Shown one piece after another: positions 1 to 8,687 of a stretch of DNA of 20,670 nt. The position numbers were made by a program, and so were the translations under genes. Location: positions 1 through 20,670 of the forward strand of contig JALKBU010000921.1 in assembly GCA_023091735.1 (NCBI GenBank), written 5' to 3'. The number at the start of each line of letters is the position of its first letter. The stretch's first letter is position 1. The stretch is from Trichomonas tenax (taxonomy: Eukaryota > Parabasalia > Trichomonadida > Trichomonadidae). A model generated the notes under the pieces. It was not told the DNA's origin, did no database searches, and was given only the letters and a program-made list of their open reading frames with translations.

Positions 1-51
1 TTATGCTGGAAATCGTATATTTTTGGACGATTTGAAATGCAATCAATGATT

Positions 52-197
52 TGATAGATATATAGACTGTGCCACTTACACCACTGGATAGACAACTATC
101 AATATGTACATGAAAGTACTTTCAAATAGAAAAAATATTGATCAAATAAAAAGTTATGAAGGTCGCGGGACTACACCGCAGAAGGAAAAATTTTCCC
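52..197. repeat. Left arm of a 146-bp terminal inverted repeat
   Basis: Bases 52-197 match the reverse complement of 20525-20670 without gaps. I count 141 of 146 positions identical, with five single-base differences. Similarity stops abruptly at the inner edge, after the run ttttccc, at the same point in both arms. The outer edge on the right coincides with the end of the window, so the repeat may continue beyond it. The inner terminus reads GGGAAAATTTTTCC from inside outward, which is nearly palindromic. Either the arms are the ends of a dispersed element copied on both sides, or they are termini of one 20.6-kb unit. No transposase is visible. Confidence 0.9.
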
Positions 198-1048
198 GTG
201 AAAACCATGCAAAAACAAAGTGATTTAAGAAAAATCAAAATCTGAGACGACAGTATGATGATAAACGCATAATAGATGCATTTTGTCGCTTTAAAAATTG
301 TCAAAAAGTAAAAATGTTTTTTAAGGTTCTATTTTTTTAATGATAAAGCAAAGCAAATAATTAAATACTGCTTTATGCTATTTTTAATTGCTCTAACCAA
401 AAGCATTTTGCGCAAGCTTAATTTAATTAAGGTGTACCTGTATACAATATCTGACAGAAAAACTATGAAAGATTATGAATGCTCTCACTATAATAAATCG
501 AATGTATACAAGTTTTGGATTATGCATATAGTGTAATGCTATTTATGACTTTAATTACATTGACGGAAAATTTAATGAATATTAAGACTTCTAAGTCATA
601 ACTATGACTTCAGATAGTTGTGTATATTCAAATACACAACTTATTTACATATATTCTCATGCAAAAACGCGTTCAAATTTAAAAACATCGGTAAAAGTTC
701 ATATTTTTCAATTTTAATTCATGAATCTTTTATAGCGACAAGAGCATATTCTAAATTCATTTATTTTTAAGATTAAAGATTCTTTAAAATTTGAAATAAT
801 TATATAATTTTAGCATGTTTTTAATTAATTTATTTGAAAAAAATATACTTTTCAGAAAACTAAATAATGGGAGTAGCTTGATAATAAATATAAATGGTTG
901 GATACAAGTTTTGAGGTATATTTATGAATATATTTTTTATGAACAATTAAAATTAGCGATTTTTAATGAATTATTTAGGATGTGGATTTGTCTTTGAGTT
1001 AAAAAACATATACGTAAGAGATGGAGATATAAAAATAAAAGTACGTTA
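198..1048. other. Non-coding left flank with two small hairpins
   Basis: This stretch is very AT-rich and shows no convincing gene. It holds two adjacent perfect inverted repeats: an 8-bp stem at 593-600/603-610, and a 10-bp stem at 616-625/632-641 with a 6-base loop. A 60-codon ATG frame at 815-997 is of a size expected by chance in this composition and shows no domain. No clear TCA+1 Y W initiator stands directly before the 1049 ATG. Confidence 0.6.
593..641. repeat. Tandem pair of short perfect hairpins
   Basis: aagtcata is followed after two bases by its reverse complement tatgactt (593-610). Six bases later agttgtgtat is followed, after the loop attcaa, by atacacaact (616-641). Both stems are perfect. 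Their role is unknown. Short palindromes are common in AT-rich DNA, but a 10-bp perfect stem beside another is somewhat unusual. Confidence 0.5.
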
Positions 1049-3985
1049 ATGTTTGCTGAGCGGGCGGAGGCCTTTTCACACAACTCGTGTAAGAAGGTCG
1101 CTCAGCTCGTCAAAGTGATCACTGTCATGGCCGAACAGACGCGTGACACTCAAACATCGATAGTTCGTTGTTGTAACAATTATGAGAAATCTATTCACGA
1201 TTTGTCCGATGATTACGTCGATAAACTTAACGCATTGGGATCACAAATGAGCAAATACCGCAAATCCGTCATAGATAGACTCTGTCGCCATTATGGAAAC
1301 AAATATAAAGATTCTAAGGGCGAATATACAGCGAGTGTAAAAGAAATAGCAGCAGTTTTCGCAGATATTGTTGCTAATTTCAAGGCTTTGCGTAAAGAAT
1401 GTGTTAAAATTGAAACTGATTTAACAATTTCAGCAAATAACGTTGTCAAAGCTTCGGATGAGTTCTTTTCGTCTGTGAAGAAGTTAAAATCGAAGAGGGC
1501 CAAACACGCAATGATACGAAATAGTCCTGAAATGCAATCAAAACTCAAACAAATTCAAGATTTTATTGATGAATCAAGTTTAAAATTTCGAAAAATGCAA
1601 GAACAGCAGGATATTACTCTCGCTGAACTGAACGGCCAAATAAAGAGAGCTTTATCTACAGAATTACGCAAAAGAATAAATGATTTTAAGAATTATAAGC
1701 AAAGACTCATGAATTTGCAAAAATCGCTTGCAGAAATCAATAGAGCATTCATTGGCATACAAAAATCATCAACAGATTATCTTTCTAAATCTAGACCAGA
1801 ATATAAGAAAATTATCAATGCAGCGTTGACATCACAGACTAAAACCAATTCAAAGAAAGAAGAAATCAACAAAAAGATACAAAATGAACAGAAAGAACAC
1901 CTCAGAGCGTTGAAACAATTGAATAAACAAATTAATCAAATCGCAAGAATGCATCAAGACGAGTTAAATAACATTGCGAAACAGAAAGAAGCCATTTTAA
2001 AGCAGGAAGAAGAAAGCAGGAGACAAAGTGATGATCAAATCAAGAAGAAAAACGAATTCGATGACAATCAAAGAAAGAATCAACAAGAAAAGAATGCTGC
2101 AGAGCAGACATTGGCGAAGTCAAAGAACATGAGAAACGAGCACGAGATACATTCTGTGTTGGGACAATCAGAGGAACAGAAGAACCAAATGATCCGTAAT
2201 ATTCAAGAAAATGTAAATGCGAGAAACAAATATAAAAACAAATTCCAAACAAGCATTCAAGGTGAGTTAGAAAGATTTAATGTGTATATTAAGAATGAAC
2301 AGAACAGATATAATGAAACATTGGAAGTTTTAAGCCAGTATTTGAACGAGCAATACAATGAAGTTGACAAACTTGCAAAAATCACAATCAGCAGTTATAA
2401 TTCGGAAAATAACAACACAAGAGAGTTAATAAAGAATATAATGAATGAAAACACAAATATTCAGAGCAAGAGGAAGGAAGAAAATGATGTTCAAGTAAAT
2501 GATTTAGTCAAAGTTTTCAAGGACAGAGAAAATCAAAAAATCGAAAATTATCAACAAATGTCGGATAGATATATTGAACAAAAGACAAAGAAGTTGACGG
2601 ATATGCAACAGGGATTCACAAAAAATCTGAATGAAAAATCAACACAAGTCAACAGTGATAATGAAAAACAATTTAAAGAGAATTGCGAAAAGCTTGAAAA
2701 TGAAATAACAAACGCTAAGGAAGTTGAAAATCATAAATTCAACGTTCTAAAGCTTGAAACACAGCTTAAAAATCAAGAAGCTTCAGTTCAATATGCAAAA
2801 GAAACTTTAGATAAAACCGTCGCGAATATGGATCAACAAATAAATAACGCAGATAAATCTTTACGCGCGTTCCAGAGATCGATCAAAACTCAAAAATCAG
2901 AGATCATTGAAGGCTACGAAATACAAATCACTGTTGATCAAGTGAAACTCAAAGATACAATCGAAAACATCAGTAAATTATACACAAAAGAAGAAAATCA
3001 ACAAGGTTGCGATATCATTGAAGCAATTAGAAGAGTCCAGCAAGCTAAAAATAGAGCTGATGATTTAATATTAAAGAAAACAAGAGCTTTAGTAGAACTC
3101 AAAGCAAATCATGAAAAAGAAAAAACGGAAATGCATAAGAAAATAACTCAGCTTAAAAGCGGTTCTCTTGAGAAAGAAAAAATCAGACAAATTGCAGAAC
3201 AACAGGTAAGAGCCGAGGTTTCTATCGAAGACAGAATTCATGCTGCTGATGAACAAATTCACAAACTAAAGAAAGAAATAGAATACGAAAAAAGTCAAAT
3301 AGAAAAACAAAAATCTTTAATTCAACACACAATGGAAACCGAAGAACAAATGTTTAAAGACTGCTCAAAGGAAATAGAAGACTCAATGGGATTAATTGAA
3401 GTTCAGAATCAACCAATTAAAACGCAGATAATCGAAAAAACAAACATTGCGAAGGCAGAACTAGAAAAGAATCATAAGATCCAAATAACAAGAATGCAAA
3501 ATAGAATGGAATCGTTTAAATCACAACATAATGATATGATCAATTCCACAAGGCAATTTTTAGATAAATTGATTCAGCAGAATGCTGAAGATGCCGATAA
3601 ACAGGAAAGAGAGTTTCATAGAGTTCTCGAGAACACAAAGAAGCAATTCATTAAAGCATCCGACCAATATGATACTCGTGCATTAGAGATCTCATCATAT
3701 TATGTTAATGTATTCTCTGATTCAATGAACAAAACAAAGCGTGACAAAGAGGACCGTGATTTGCATGAGAGAAAGATGCTATCAAATAACTTAATGCAGG
3801 AAATTGAGAAAGAATTCACTTATTTCACTGAATTTTTGTCCGGTGAAAGAAGAATTCCTATCAAAAGAAATACAATACAAAGAAATGATTCTGAAAAGTC
3901 TATTGGAGGAACTAAATCGACAAGGAGAGCAGCTACATCTCATTCCACGCGTCAAGGAAGTGGAAGACAGGGAATTCCTGCATAA
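1049..3985 (+). CDS. Long coiled-coil protein, 978 aa, probably cytoskeletal
   Basis: The protein is almost entirely charged alpha-helix. From about residue 100 to 920 it is rich in Lys, Glu, Gln and Asn with heptad-like spacing of Leu, Ile and Met, typical of a long coiled coil. The first 100 residues are less repetitive and contain Cys and aromatic residues. The last 50 residues form a basic Ser/Thr/Arg/Gly-rich tail that looks unstructured and could bind tubulin or nucleic acid. No catalytic motif, signal peptide or membrane segment is visible. Parabasalids carry many such proteins, often annotated only by coiled-coil similarity, and some form the axostyle, costa and pelta fibres; a role here is inference. 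A second possible start is Met27 (base 1127), which has TCACT just upstream. The GC-richer, codon-like sequence of residues 1-26 favours the longer form. The gene converges on the 4087-5529 gene, with 101 bp between stops. Confidence 0.88.
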   Translation: MFAERAEAFSHNSCKKVAQLVKVITVMAEQTRDTQTSIVRCCNNYEKSIHDLSDDYVDKLNALGSQMSKYRKSVIDRLCRHYGNKYKDSKGEYTASVKEIAAVFADIVANFKALRKECVKIETDLTISANNVVKASDEFFSSVKKLKSKRAKHAMIRNSPEMQSKLKQIQDFIDESSLKFRKMQEQQDITLAELNGQIKRALSTELRKRINDFKNYKQRLMNLQKSLAEINRAFIGIQKSSTDYLSKSRPEYKKIINAALTSQTKTNSKKEEINKKIQNEQKEHLRALKQLNKQINQIARMHQDELNNIAKQKEAILKQEEESRRQSDDQIKKKNEFDDNQRKNQQEKNAAEQTLAKSKNMRNEHEIHSVLGQSEEQKNQMIRNIQENVNARNKYKNKFQTSIQGELERFNVYIKNEQNRYNETLEVLSQYLNEQYNEVDKLAKITISSYNSENNNTRELIKNIMNENTNIQSKRKEENDVQVNDLVKVFKDRENQKIENYQQMSDRYIEQKTKKLTDMQQGFTKNLNEKSTQVNSDNEKQFKENCEKLENEITNAKEVENHKFNVLKLETQLKNQEASVQYAKETLDKTVANMDQQINNADKSLRAFQRSIKTQKSEIIEGYEIQITVDQVKLKDTIENISKLYTKEENQQGCDIIEAIRRVQQAKNRADDLILKKTRALVELKANHEKEKTEMHKKITQLKSGSLEKEKIRQIAEQQVRAEVSIEDRIHAADEQIHKLKKEIEYEKSQIEKQKSLIQHTMETEEQMFKDCSKEIEDSMGLIEVQNQPIKTQIIEKTNIAKAELEKNHKIQITRMQNRMESFKSQHNDMINSTRQFLDKLIQQNAEDADKQEREFHRVLENTKKQFIKASDQYDTRALEISSYYVNVFSDSMNKTKRDKEDRDLHERKMLSNNLMQEIEKEFTYFTEFLSGERRIPIKRNTIQRNDSEKSIGGTKSTRRAATSHSTRQGSGRQGIPA

Positions 3986-4086
3986 TATATATTATATTAG
4001 TAAAATTTTGTTTGTATTTATTATGAATCAAAAAATATTTCTATAGATTTTAATTTAATATATAATACAATTCATGAATAAAGAAA

Positions 4087-5529
4087 TTAAAACAGAATGT
4101 CATCTGATATCTTGAATTGAGAGAAATCAATTGGAAATGTGTCTCTTGAGATCAATACGAAAATCAAATTGAACTTTGATTTGATAAATTCATCGATTTG
4201 CTGGAATGATTTAATGTTCAGAGTATTATTGCTTTTCTCAATGAAACCAAGTTCAGCAGAAAGATCTGCTTCATGGTGACAAAACATTGTCATTTTCGGA
4301 TTCTTTTGATGCACAGAGTTAATTATTAAAAGAAGCCGATGATAGTAAGGAACTAAATCAGGATCAACAACTAAATCTGATTCATTGAACAATCGAAAGA
4401 ATGTTATCAATCTCAGCGCCACGAAATCACTAATATTTGATACTTTGCGGGAAATCATGGAAAGACAATCAATTGCAATCGGAATAATTGGCTTCGAATC
4501 ATTAAAATTGTAAACAATTGGATCCGTGATACATTCGAACGCGAGATCGGCCAAAGTTGCTGCATGCAATTGGCTGCATGGAGTATTCACATCTAAGTGC
4601 TCTATCAACAGAAAGACCATGTAAAACAACAAAATAAACGATGAATTTGATTTGTTAATTTTCGACAATTTATGCGATAAAAGTAAAAACTTCGTTGACA
4701 ATTCACGCGCATTTTTAGGACTCATTAGTTTTTCCAATAGCTTACTGTGGCATAAAAGAACAGAAAAAGCAAACGGTATTATTGCAATATTGTTATCAGA
4801 TATGTTTTGGAGTATAAAATTCTCCAAATATTCCAATCGAGTTTTCTCAATAATATTCTTCCAACTCTTCAATGAATAAATGCATTGTGATACTAAAACT
4901 AAAAAGGAGTTCAATATTCTTGGCGATAAAGCATAATTGATCAATGAGCGAATGCTTTCTTGTGCGTTAAAGAAATTAAATGCATTGGTGAAGTTCTCGT
5001 AATCGTCCAAAGAGTATCGAGTAATGAATGATTGATTAATGAAATATAGCATCGTTTCAACAACATCTATTTTAACTAATTTAATATCTTCGCTATCATG
5101 TGGATTATCTATAAATAAAATATTATAACATGATGATATCAAAACTTCTGATGGAACAAATGACTGATCGAAAATAAATGCAATTTGGAACCATAAATTT
5201 TTTGTAAGAGAAGTATCTGGAATAGTCAGCAATAGTCTAATGAACCACAAAAATCGCTGCACAGCAAGAATTCTTGTTGGATCTTCAACTAATAGAATTG
5301 TAATATGCGAGAAACCAATGCTTGTTGCTGCTGCAAGGCATACAAAGTTCGTGGGGATGTTATCCCTTATATTTATTAAGTCCCCAATCGAAGTTTGCTC
5401 AATTGTAAAATCGTCTAAATCGTTTAATGACAGCTGAGACCATATTGCATGTGAAGAAATACATTTTTCGTGCTGCAATATCAATATAAAGTCTTGAGCT
5501 GTAATAGAAGTCGATGTTGCGTTTCCCAT
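4087..5529 (-). CDS. HID1-like helical protein, predicted N-myristoylated, 480 aa
   Basis: The protein begins MGNATSTS, which fits the N-myristoylation rule (Gly2, Ser6), so it is probably a lipid-anchored peripheral membrane protein. The rest is a Leu/Ile/Phe-rich, all-helical chain without coiled coil, of the HEAT-repeat-like kind. The first 70 residues follow the order seen in HID1 and dymeclin-type proteins: MG start, short helix, aromatic-rich segment around IWSQL, then a helix with an IPTNFVCLA segment. HID1 proteins are myristoylated Golgi and secretory-granule factors of about 800 aa, so this one would be short and divergent. The ATG is preceded by GCATTTTTT, one base off a TCATT initiator, giving a 7-base leader. 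It is transcribed divergently from the 6106 gene, with 576 bp between. The coding sequence is secure; the family assignment is tentative, and dymeclin is the main alternative. Confidence 0.72.
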   Translation of the reverse strand: MGNATSTSITAQDFILILQHEKCISSHAIWSQLSLNDLDDFTIEQTSIGDLINIRDNIPTNFVCLAAATSIGFSHITILLVEDPTRILAVQRFLWFIRLLLTIPDTSLTKNLWFQIAFIFDQSFVPSEVLISSCYNILFIDNPHDSEDIKLVKIDVVETMLYFINQSFITRYSLDDYENFTNAFNFFNAQESIRSLINYALSPRILNSFLVLVSQCIYSLKSWKNIIEKTRLEYLENFILQNISDNNIAIIPFAFSVLLCHSKLLEKLMSPKNARELSTKFLLLSHKLSKINKSNSSFILLFYMVFLLIEHLDVNTPCSQLHAATLADLAFECITDPIVYNFNDSKPIIPIAIDCLSMISRKVSNISDFVALRLITFFRLFNESDLVVDPDLVPYYHRLLLIINSVHQKNPKMTMFCHHEADLSAELGFIEKSNNTLNIKSFQQIDEFIKSKFNLIFVLISRDTFPIDFSQFKISDDILF

Positions 5530-6105
5530 AAAAAATGCACCGAGTAAAAATTTGACACAATTTACATTGTCAAAAGGAATTTACACGACAAAATCAAGAA
5601 AAAATAGAAACGCCACACTTTATGATATCAGATTACTAATAGTCGGAAAAGTGCTAATCTGTCATATAAATCATACTTATTTACAACTTTTTTGGCAGCA
5701 TATTTTTTTGATTTAGAGAAATGCCCACAACGGATGACGATCAATGACTACGCTTTGCTTAGCTCTGCTACCAACTGGAATTGCTTTTCTGCTCCGCTTT
5801 ACATCATAACAAAACTTTGATCAGTGAGAATTTACATCACATCAAATTCTGCGGCAAAGTGGCACTCCCAATTCATAAGCAAGCGATATCAACAAGGAAT
5901 TTATTTTCATCAGAGATTCGTAGATGAAACATTTTGTGGGGCAAATACGATTATTTTCGATTCAAAAAATTGTTTTTGTAACTTTGTAAAAGTAACTTAT
6001 CAAATTTTGGTGGAAAATTTAAATATAAGCTACAAATATATAGGTAATGACGAATAAATGTGTTTTCTAAATAAATTTTGAACCAATGTCATATTTTTTG
6101 AGCAA
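5530..6105. other. Divergent intergenic region
   Basis: This 576-bp stretch separates the starts of the HID1-like gene and the ubiquitin-like gene and must hold both promoters. An open frame at 5824-6057 has no ATG, begins only at GTG, and has no recognisable domain, so I do not call it a gene. I see no RNA gene and no repeat shared with the rest of the window. Confidence 0.6.
6089..6093 (+). promoter_or_regulatory. Initiator (Inr) TCATA of the ubiquitin-like gene
   Basis: TCATA matches the trichomonad initiator TCA+1 Y W. With the A at 6091 as +1, the ATG at 6106 follows a 15-base leader, a typical length in Trichomonas vaginalis. It supports both the start choice and the parabasalid assignment. 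Confidence 0.6.
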
Positions 6106-6489
6106 ATGAAAATACTTGTCCCACAACTACATTTAAAAATCAAGGCAATGTGCAAGAAAAAGACCACTGTGTTAGGTCTGAAGCTTGTTATCGCCGAGAG
6201 GATAATGTGTCCGCCAAATTGGTTTCAATTCTGGTTCAATGATCAAGAACTCGATAATAGTTCTTGCCCAATGAAAACCGTTGGAGACACAAAAACGAAA
6301 TTCATTGTAAAAATCACCGACCTCTCTGATAACGAACCAGACTTAAGCGAAGATGTATCGAATATAAAGGAAGAAGATGTGAAATACTTTGAAAATCTTG
6401 GGTTTGATCACTATACGGTTGTCAGCTCACTGAATTTTACTAAAGGAGACAAAGTTCAAGCGATTGATTTATATTATAATACATTATAA
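6106..6489 (+). CDS. N-terminal part of a UBL-UBA protein, ended by an in-frame TAA
   Basis: Residues 1-72 resemble a ubiquitin-like beta-grasp: a basic first strand, the helix segment LKLVIAERI, a PP turn, the strand FQFWFNDQELD (equivalent to the ubiquitin RLIFAGKQLED region), and a closing strand FIVKI. Residues 86-127 fit a UBA three-helix domain with the hallmark NLGF in place of MGF and a final helix VQAIDLYYNTL. This order is typical of proteasome shuttle factors and ubiquilins. The frame stops at TAA 6487-6489 but stays open in the same frame for another 460 codons. The start is supported by the initiator at 6089. It may be a complete 127-aa protein, or the first part of a broken or read-through 588-codon gene. 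Confidence 0.65.
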   Translation: MKILVPQLHLKIKAMCKKKTTVLGLKLVIAERIMCPPNWFQFWFNDQELDNSSCPMKTVGDTKTKFIVKITDLSDNEPDLSEDVSNIKEEDVKYFENLGFDHYTVVSSLNFTKGDKVQAIDLYYNTL

Positions 6490-7872
6490 GCTCAAGTATC
6501 ATACGTCAAAAACTACGATCCAGAAGAACAATCTACGGACTCTAGTTCGAATTTTAGTGAAAATGAAAAATCGAAATCAGAAATTAATACAGAAACACGA
6601 GCACACGAACCTGAATTAGAATTAAGTACAATGCAATCTTTTGATGTTAATGTATCAGAGCTCATACAAAATTATTTCAATTTCGAAAAAAATGTATTGG
6701 ATTTAATTGATGAATATCCTGGCGTTAACACAACAAATATATTATTTATACTTTTCTATATCGCTAAGAATCTTTCATCAACAAAAATTAAATTGAGCTT
6801 AAAGAAAAAAATCAAAAATTTGTTCCAATATATTGTTGGAATGATAGACATGAACCAGGCAAAGACACTTTTAGGTGTTGAAAGTGAAAACGAAGTTAAA
6901 ATACTATCACAATTAGTTTTATCGACAATTTCTCTTTCCTCTCAACTTCATGACTTTGCTGAGACATTTTTAGGCTTTACTGTTACTTGCTGCAACAGTT
7001 TTCATGAAATTAAATTGCAATTGAAAAGATATTTGAAAAAGTACGAAAACATGACTAATCCTCACGCTAGAAAGAAAGAACCTGAACACAAACCACCGAC
7101 TCCAGAAAAAAATATCGTAGAAAAGCCAGAAATTGAACCAGAACCCCAAATTCCGATAAAATATGATGTTGACGAGAATGGATTCTGTAAGATTCCAGAA
7201 AATGATATCAACATCATCAAAGTCATAACATATTACTATGAAGATGGCTGTGTTGGTAATAATCTTATTGAAAAAATGCCGGAATATTCATTTGGATATT
7301 TGATTTATTTAATTTATCAATTGCACTCTATGATAGATAGGCGCGCTTCAAGACCAAATAGATGGGATCAAAATGATGTCAGACATATTCTCGAGCTGTC
7401 ATCACTAGGAGCATCACTTAAAGAAATACACAAATATATACCAAAAAGATCCAAATCAGAAATCAATAACAAGAAACTAGCAATATTCAAAGTCATCAAA
7501 GAAAACAAACACTTAACAGACTTCGTTGAGCACAACAAAGACTTCGAACCAAAAAATGTTGTTTTTGATGACTTCGGAGTCCCAACATATTTCACTGAGC
7601 TTGTTAACTGCTATCAAAAAGGAACGAAATATAATGGTTCATTATCAGAAAGTACTGAGTTTTATTCATCACCACAAGATCACGCTACGTCAGATATATT
7701 ATGCTTGCAGCCTTCTGCTCCTGATGCTGAACCAAAATCTGATTTGAAATTAGATATTAGGTTTATTTCTGGCCCAATGCAGTCGGATGCTTTATTGCTA
7801 TCAAAAATGGACAATGAAAATATTGAAAAGATTGTTCATTCATCATTTTTAAGTTTAATCACAATGTTTTAA
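6490..7872 (+). CDS. In-frame continuation after the TAA: acidic linker and Myb/SANT-like protein (ATG at 6631, 413 aa)
   Basis: This is the same frame as 6106-6489, open from directly after the TAA to 7872 (460 codons). The first ATG is at 6631. The 47 codons between the TAA and that ATG encode a Ser/Glu-rich linker (for example DSSSNFSENEKSK), which looks coding and suggests the stop interrupted one gene. No TCA+1 Y W initiator lies just before 6631. From the ATG, residues 1-150 are helical; 150-180 are Pro/Glu-rich and disordered; residues about 240-292 contain RPNRWDQNDV, then a helix, IHKYIP, and KRSKSEINNKK, resembling a Myb/SANT helix-turn-helix. The C-terminal 100 residues have no recognised domain. 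TAAA at 7877-7880, just past the stop, could be the poly(A) signal. The SANT call is tentative. Confidence 0.6.
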   Translation, partial: AQVSYVKNYDPEEQSTDSSSNFSENEKSKSEINTETRAHEPELELSTMQSFDVNVSELIQNYFNFEKNVLDLIDEYPGVNTTNILFILFYIAKNLSSTKIKLSLKKKIKNLFQYIVGMIDMNQAKTLLGVESENEVKILSQLVLSTISLSSQLHDFAETFLGFTVTCCNSFHEIKLQLKRYLKKYENMTNPHARKKEPEHKPPTPEKNIVEKPEIEPEPQIPIKYDVDENGFCKIPENDINIIKVITYYYEDGCVGNNLIEKMPEYSFGYLIYLIYQLHSMIDRRASRPNRWDQNDVRHILELSSLGASLKEIHKYIPKRSKSEINNKKLAIFKVIKENKHLTDFVEHNKDFEPKNVVFDDFGVPTYFTELVNCYQKGTKYNGSLSESTEFYSSPQDHATSDILCLQPSAPDAEPKSDLKLDIRFISGPMQSDALLLSKMDNENIEKIVHSSFLSLITMF

Positions 7873-8076
7873 TAATTAAATGTTTGTATTATTGTTGTAA
7901 TGTTAACGTAATCACTTTAAAAAACTAATTTTGGATATTTATCCAAAAACTATTTAATTATGCTGCGTAACTGGTATATACATAAAGAAATACTGAGTAT
8001 ATTGAATACACAATATGAAAAATCATATATAATGAAAAGATTAATTCGACTATTATCAATTTCGATATTTTGATAT

Positions 8077-8535
8077 CTAATCTGAAAGATCAAGTCCAGG
8101 ATCTGAGTCAGATATATTGGTCGCTGTTGGTGTAGGCGTTTGCTTTGGTTTCACTTTGCTTTTATTGACTTTGATATTGATTAGCTCTTTAAGAGGATAT
8201 GTGGTATCAATAAGCCTGAGCTTTATATTGCACATACTTTTCTTTGGAATAATTGGATATGTTTCTGGATATTCTTCATTCATTGAGTTCAAAGAGAATT
8301 TTAGTTGATTATTTCTAAGAAATGTAGTAACCAGTTCATGGGCAAGTATGTAAGACTCTTTTCTATAAGTGTTTGCATCTGTAAGAAGAAATCCGTTATT
8401 TATTACTCTTGATTTTGAAGCAATAAGAAATTTGATTGTCAGGTATAATTCTTTGGCTTTCAGATAGTTCATGGTTCCGTTTTCAATCATTGTTTCGAAG
8501 ATCTCACGATTATCAATTTTTTTCTTTTCATTCAT
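8077..8535 (-). CDS. FOP/FOPNL-like LisH-domain protein, 152 aa, probable basal-body component
   Basis: Residues 8-38 (REIFETMIENGTMNYLKAKE and following) and residues 61-90 (SYILAHELVTTFLRNNQLKF and following) reproduce the two-part N-terminal dimerisation region of the FOP/FOPNL/OFD1/TONNEAU1 group. That region is a helix ending in G-x-L-x-x-L-K-A, then a LisH-like helix pair ending in a Glu-containing turn. Such proteins act at centrosomes, basal bodies and cortical microtubule sites. The C-terminal third is basic, then Pro/Thr-rich and acidic, and looks disordered. The frame opens further upstream at 8592, but the ATG at 8535 is preferred: TCATT at 8547-8543 puts a +1 A 10 bases before it. 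Its start faces that of the 2426-aa gene across 152 bp. Family call by motif only. Confidence 0.7.
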   Translation of the reverse strand: MNEKKKIDNREIFETMIENGTMNYLKAKELYLTIKFLIASKSRVINNGFLLTDANTYRKESYILAHELVTTFLRNNQLKFSLNSMNEEYPETYPIIPKKSMCNIKLRLIDTTYPLKELINIKVNKSKVKPKQTPTPTATNISDSDPGLDLSD

Positions 8536-8542
8536 TATTAAA

Positions 8543-8547
8543 AATGA
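8543..8547 (-). promoter_or_regulatory. Initiator (Inr) TCATT of the FOP-like gene
   Basis: Read on the minus strand this is TCATT, matching TCA+1 Y W. The +1 A at 8545 gives a 10-base leader to the ATG at 8535. It decides the start against the longer frame beginning at 8592. Confidence 0.6.
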
Positions 8548-8687
8548 AATGATATTTACCGTGAAATATATGTTTCTGTCTATAAATATCAAATATTCTA
8601 AATTATTAAACGTAATTCGAGGGTCAGTGAAGTATCACCCCCTAATTTAAAAATTTAAAAACGTTCATCAAAAATTTTATCTAGAAA

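Noticed and set aside
815..997. 60-codon ATG frame in the left flank
   Set aside because: It is short, in very AT-rich DNA, with Ile/Phe/Leu/Asn-rich content expected by chance, no initiator and no domain.
5824..6057. 77-codon open frame between the HID1-like and UBL genes
   Set aside because: It begins at GTG with no internal ATG, follows an in-frame TGA at 5818-5820, and has no recognisable domain. Eukaryotic initiation there is unlikely.
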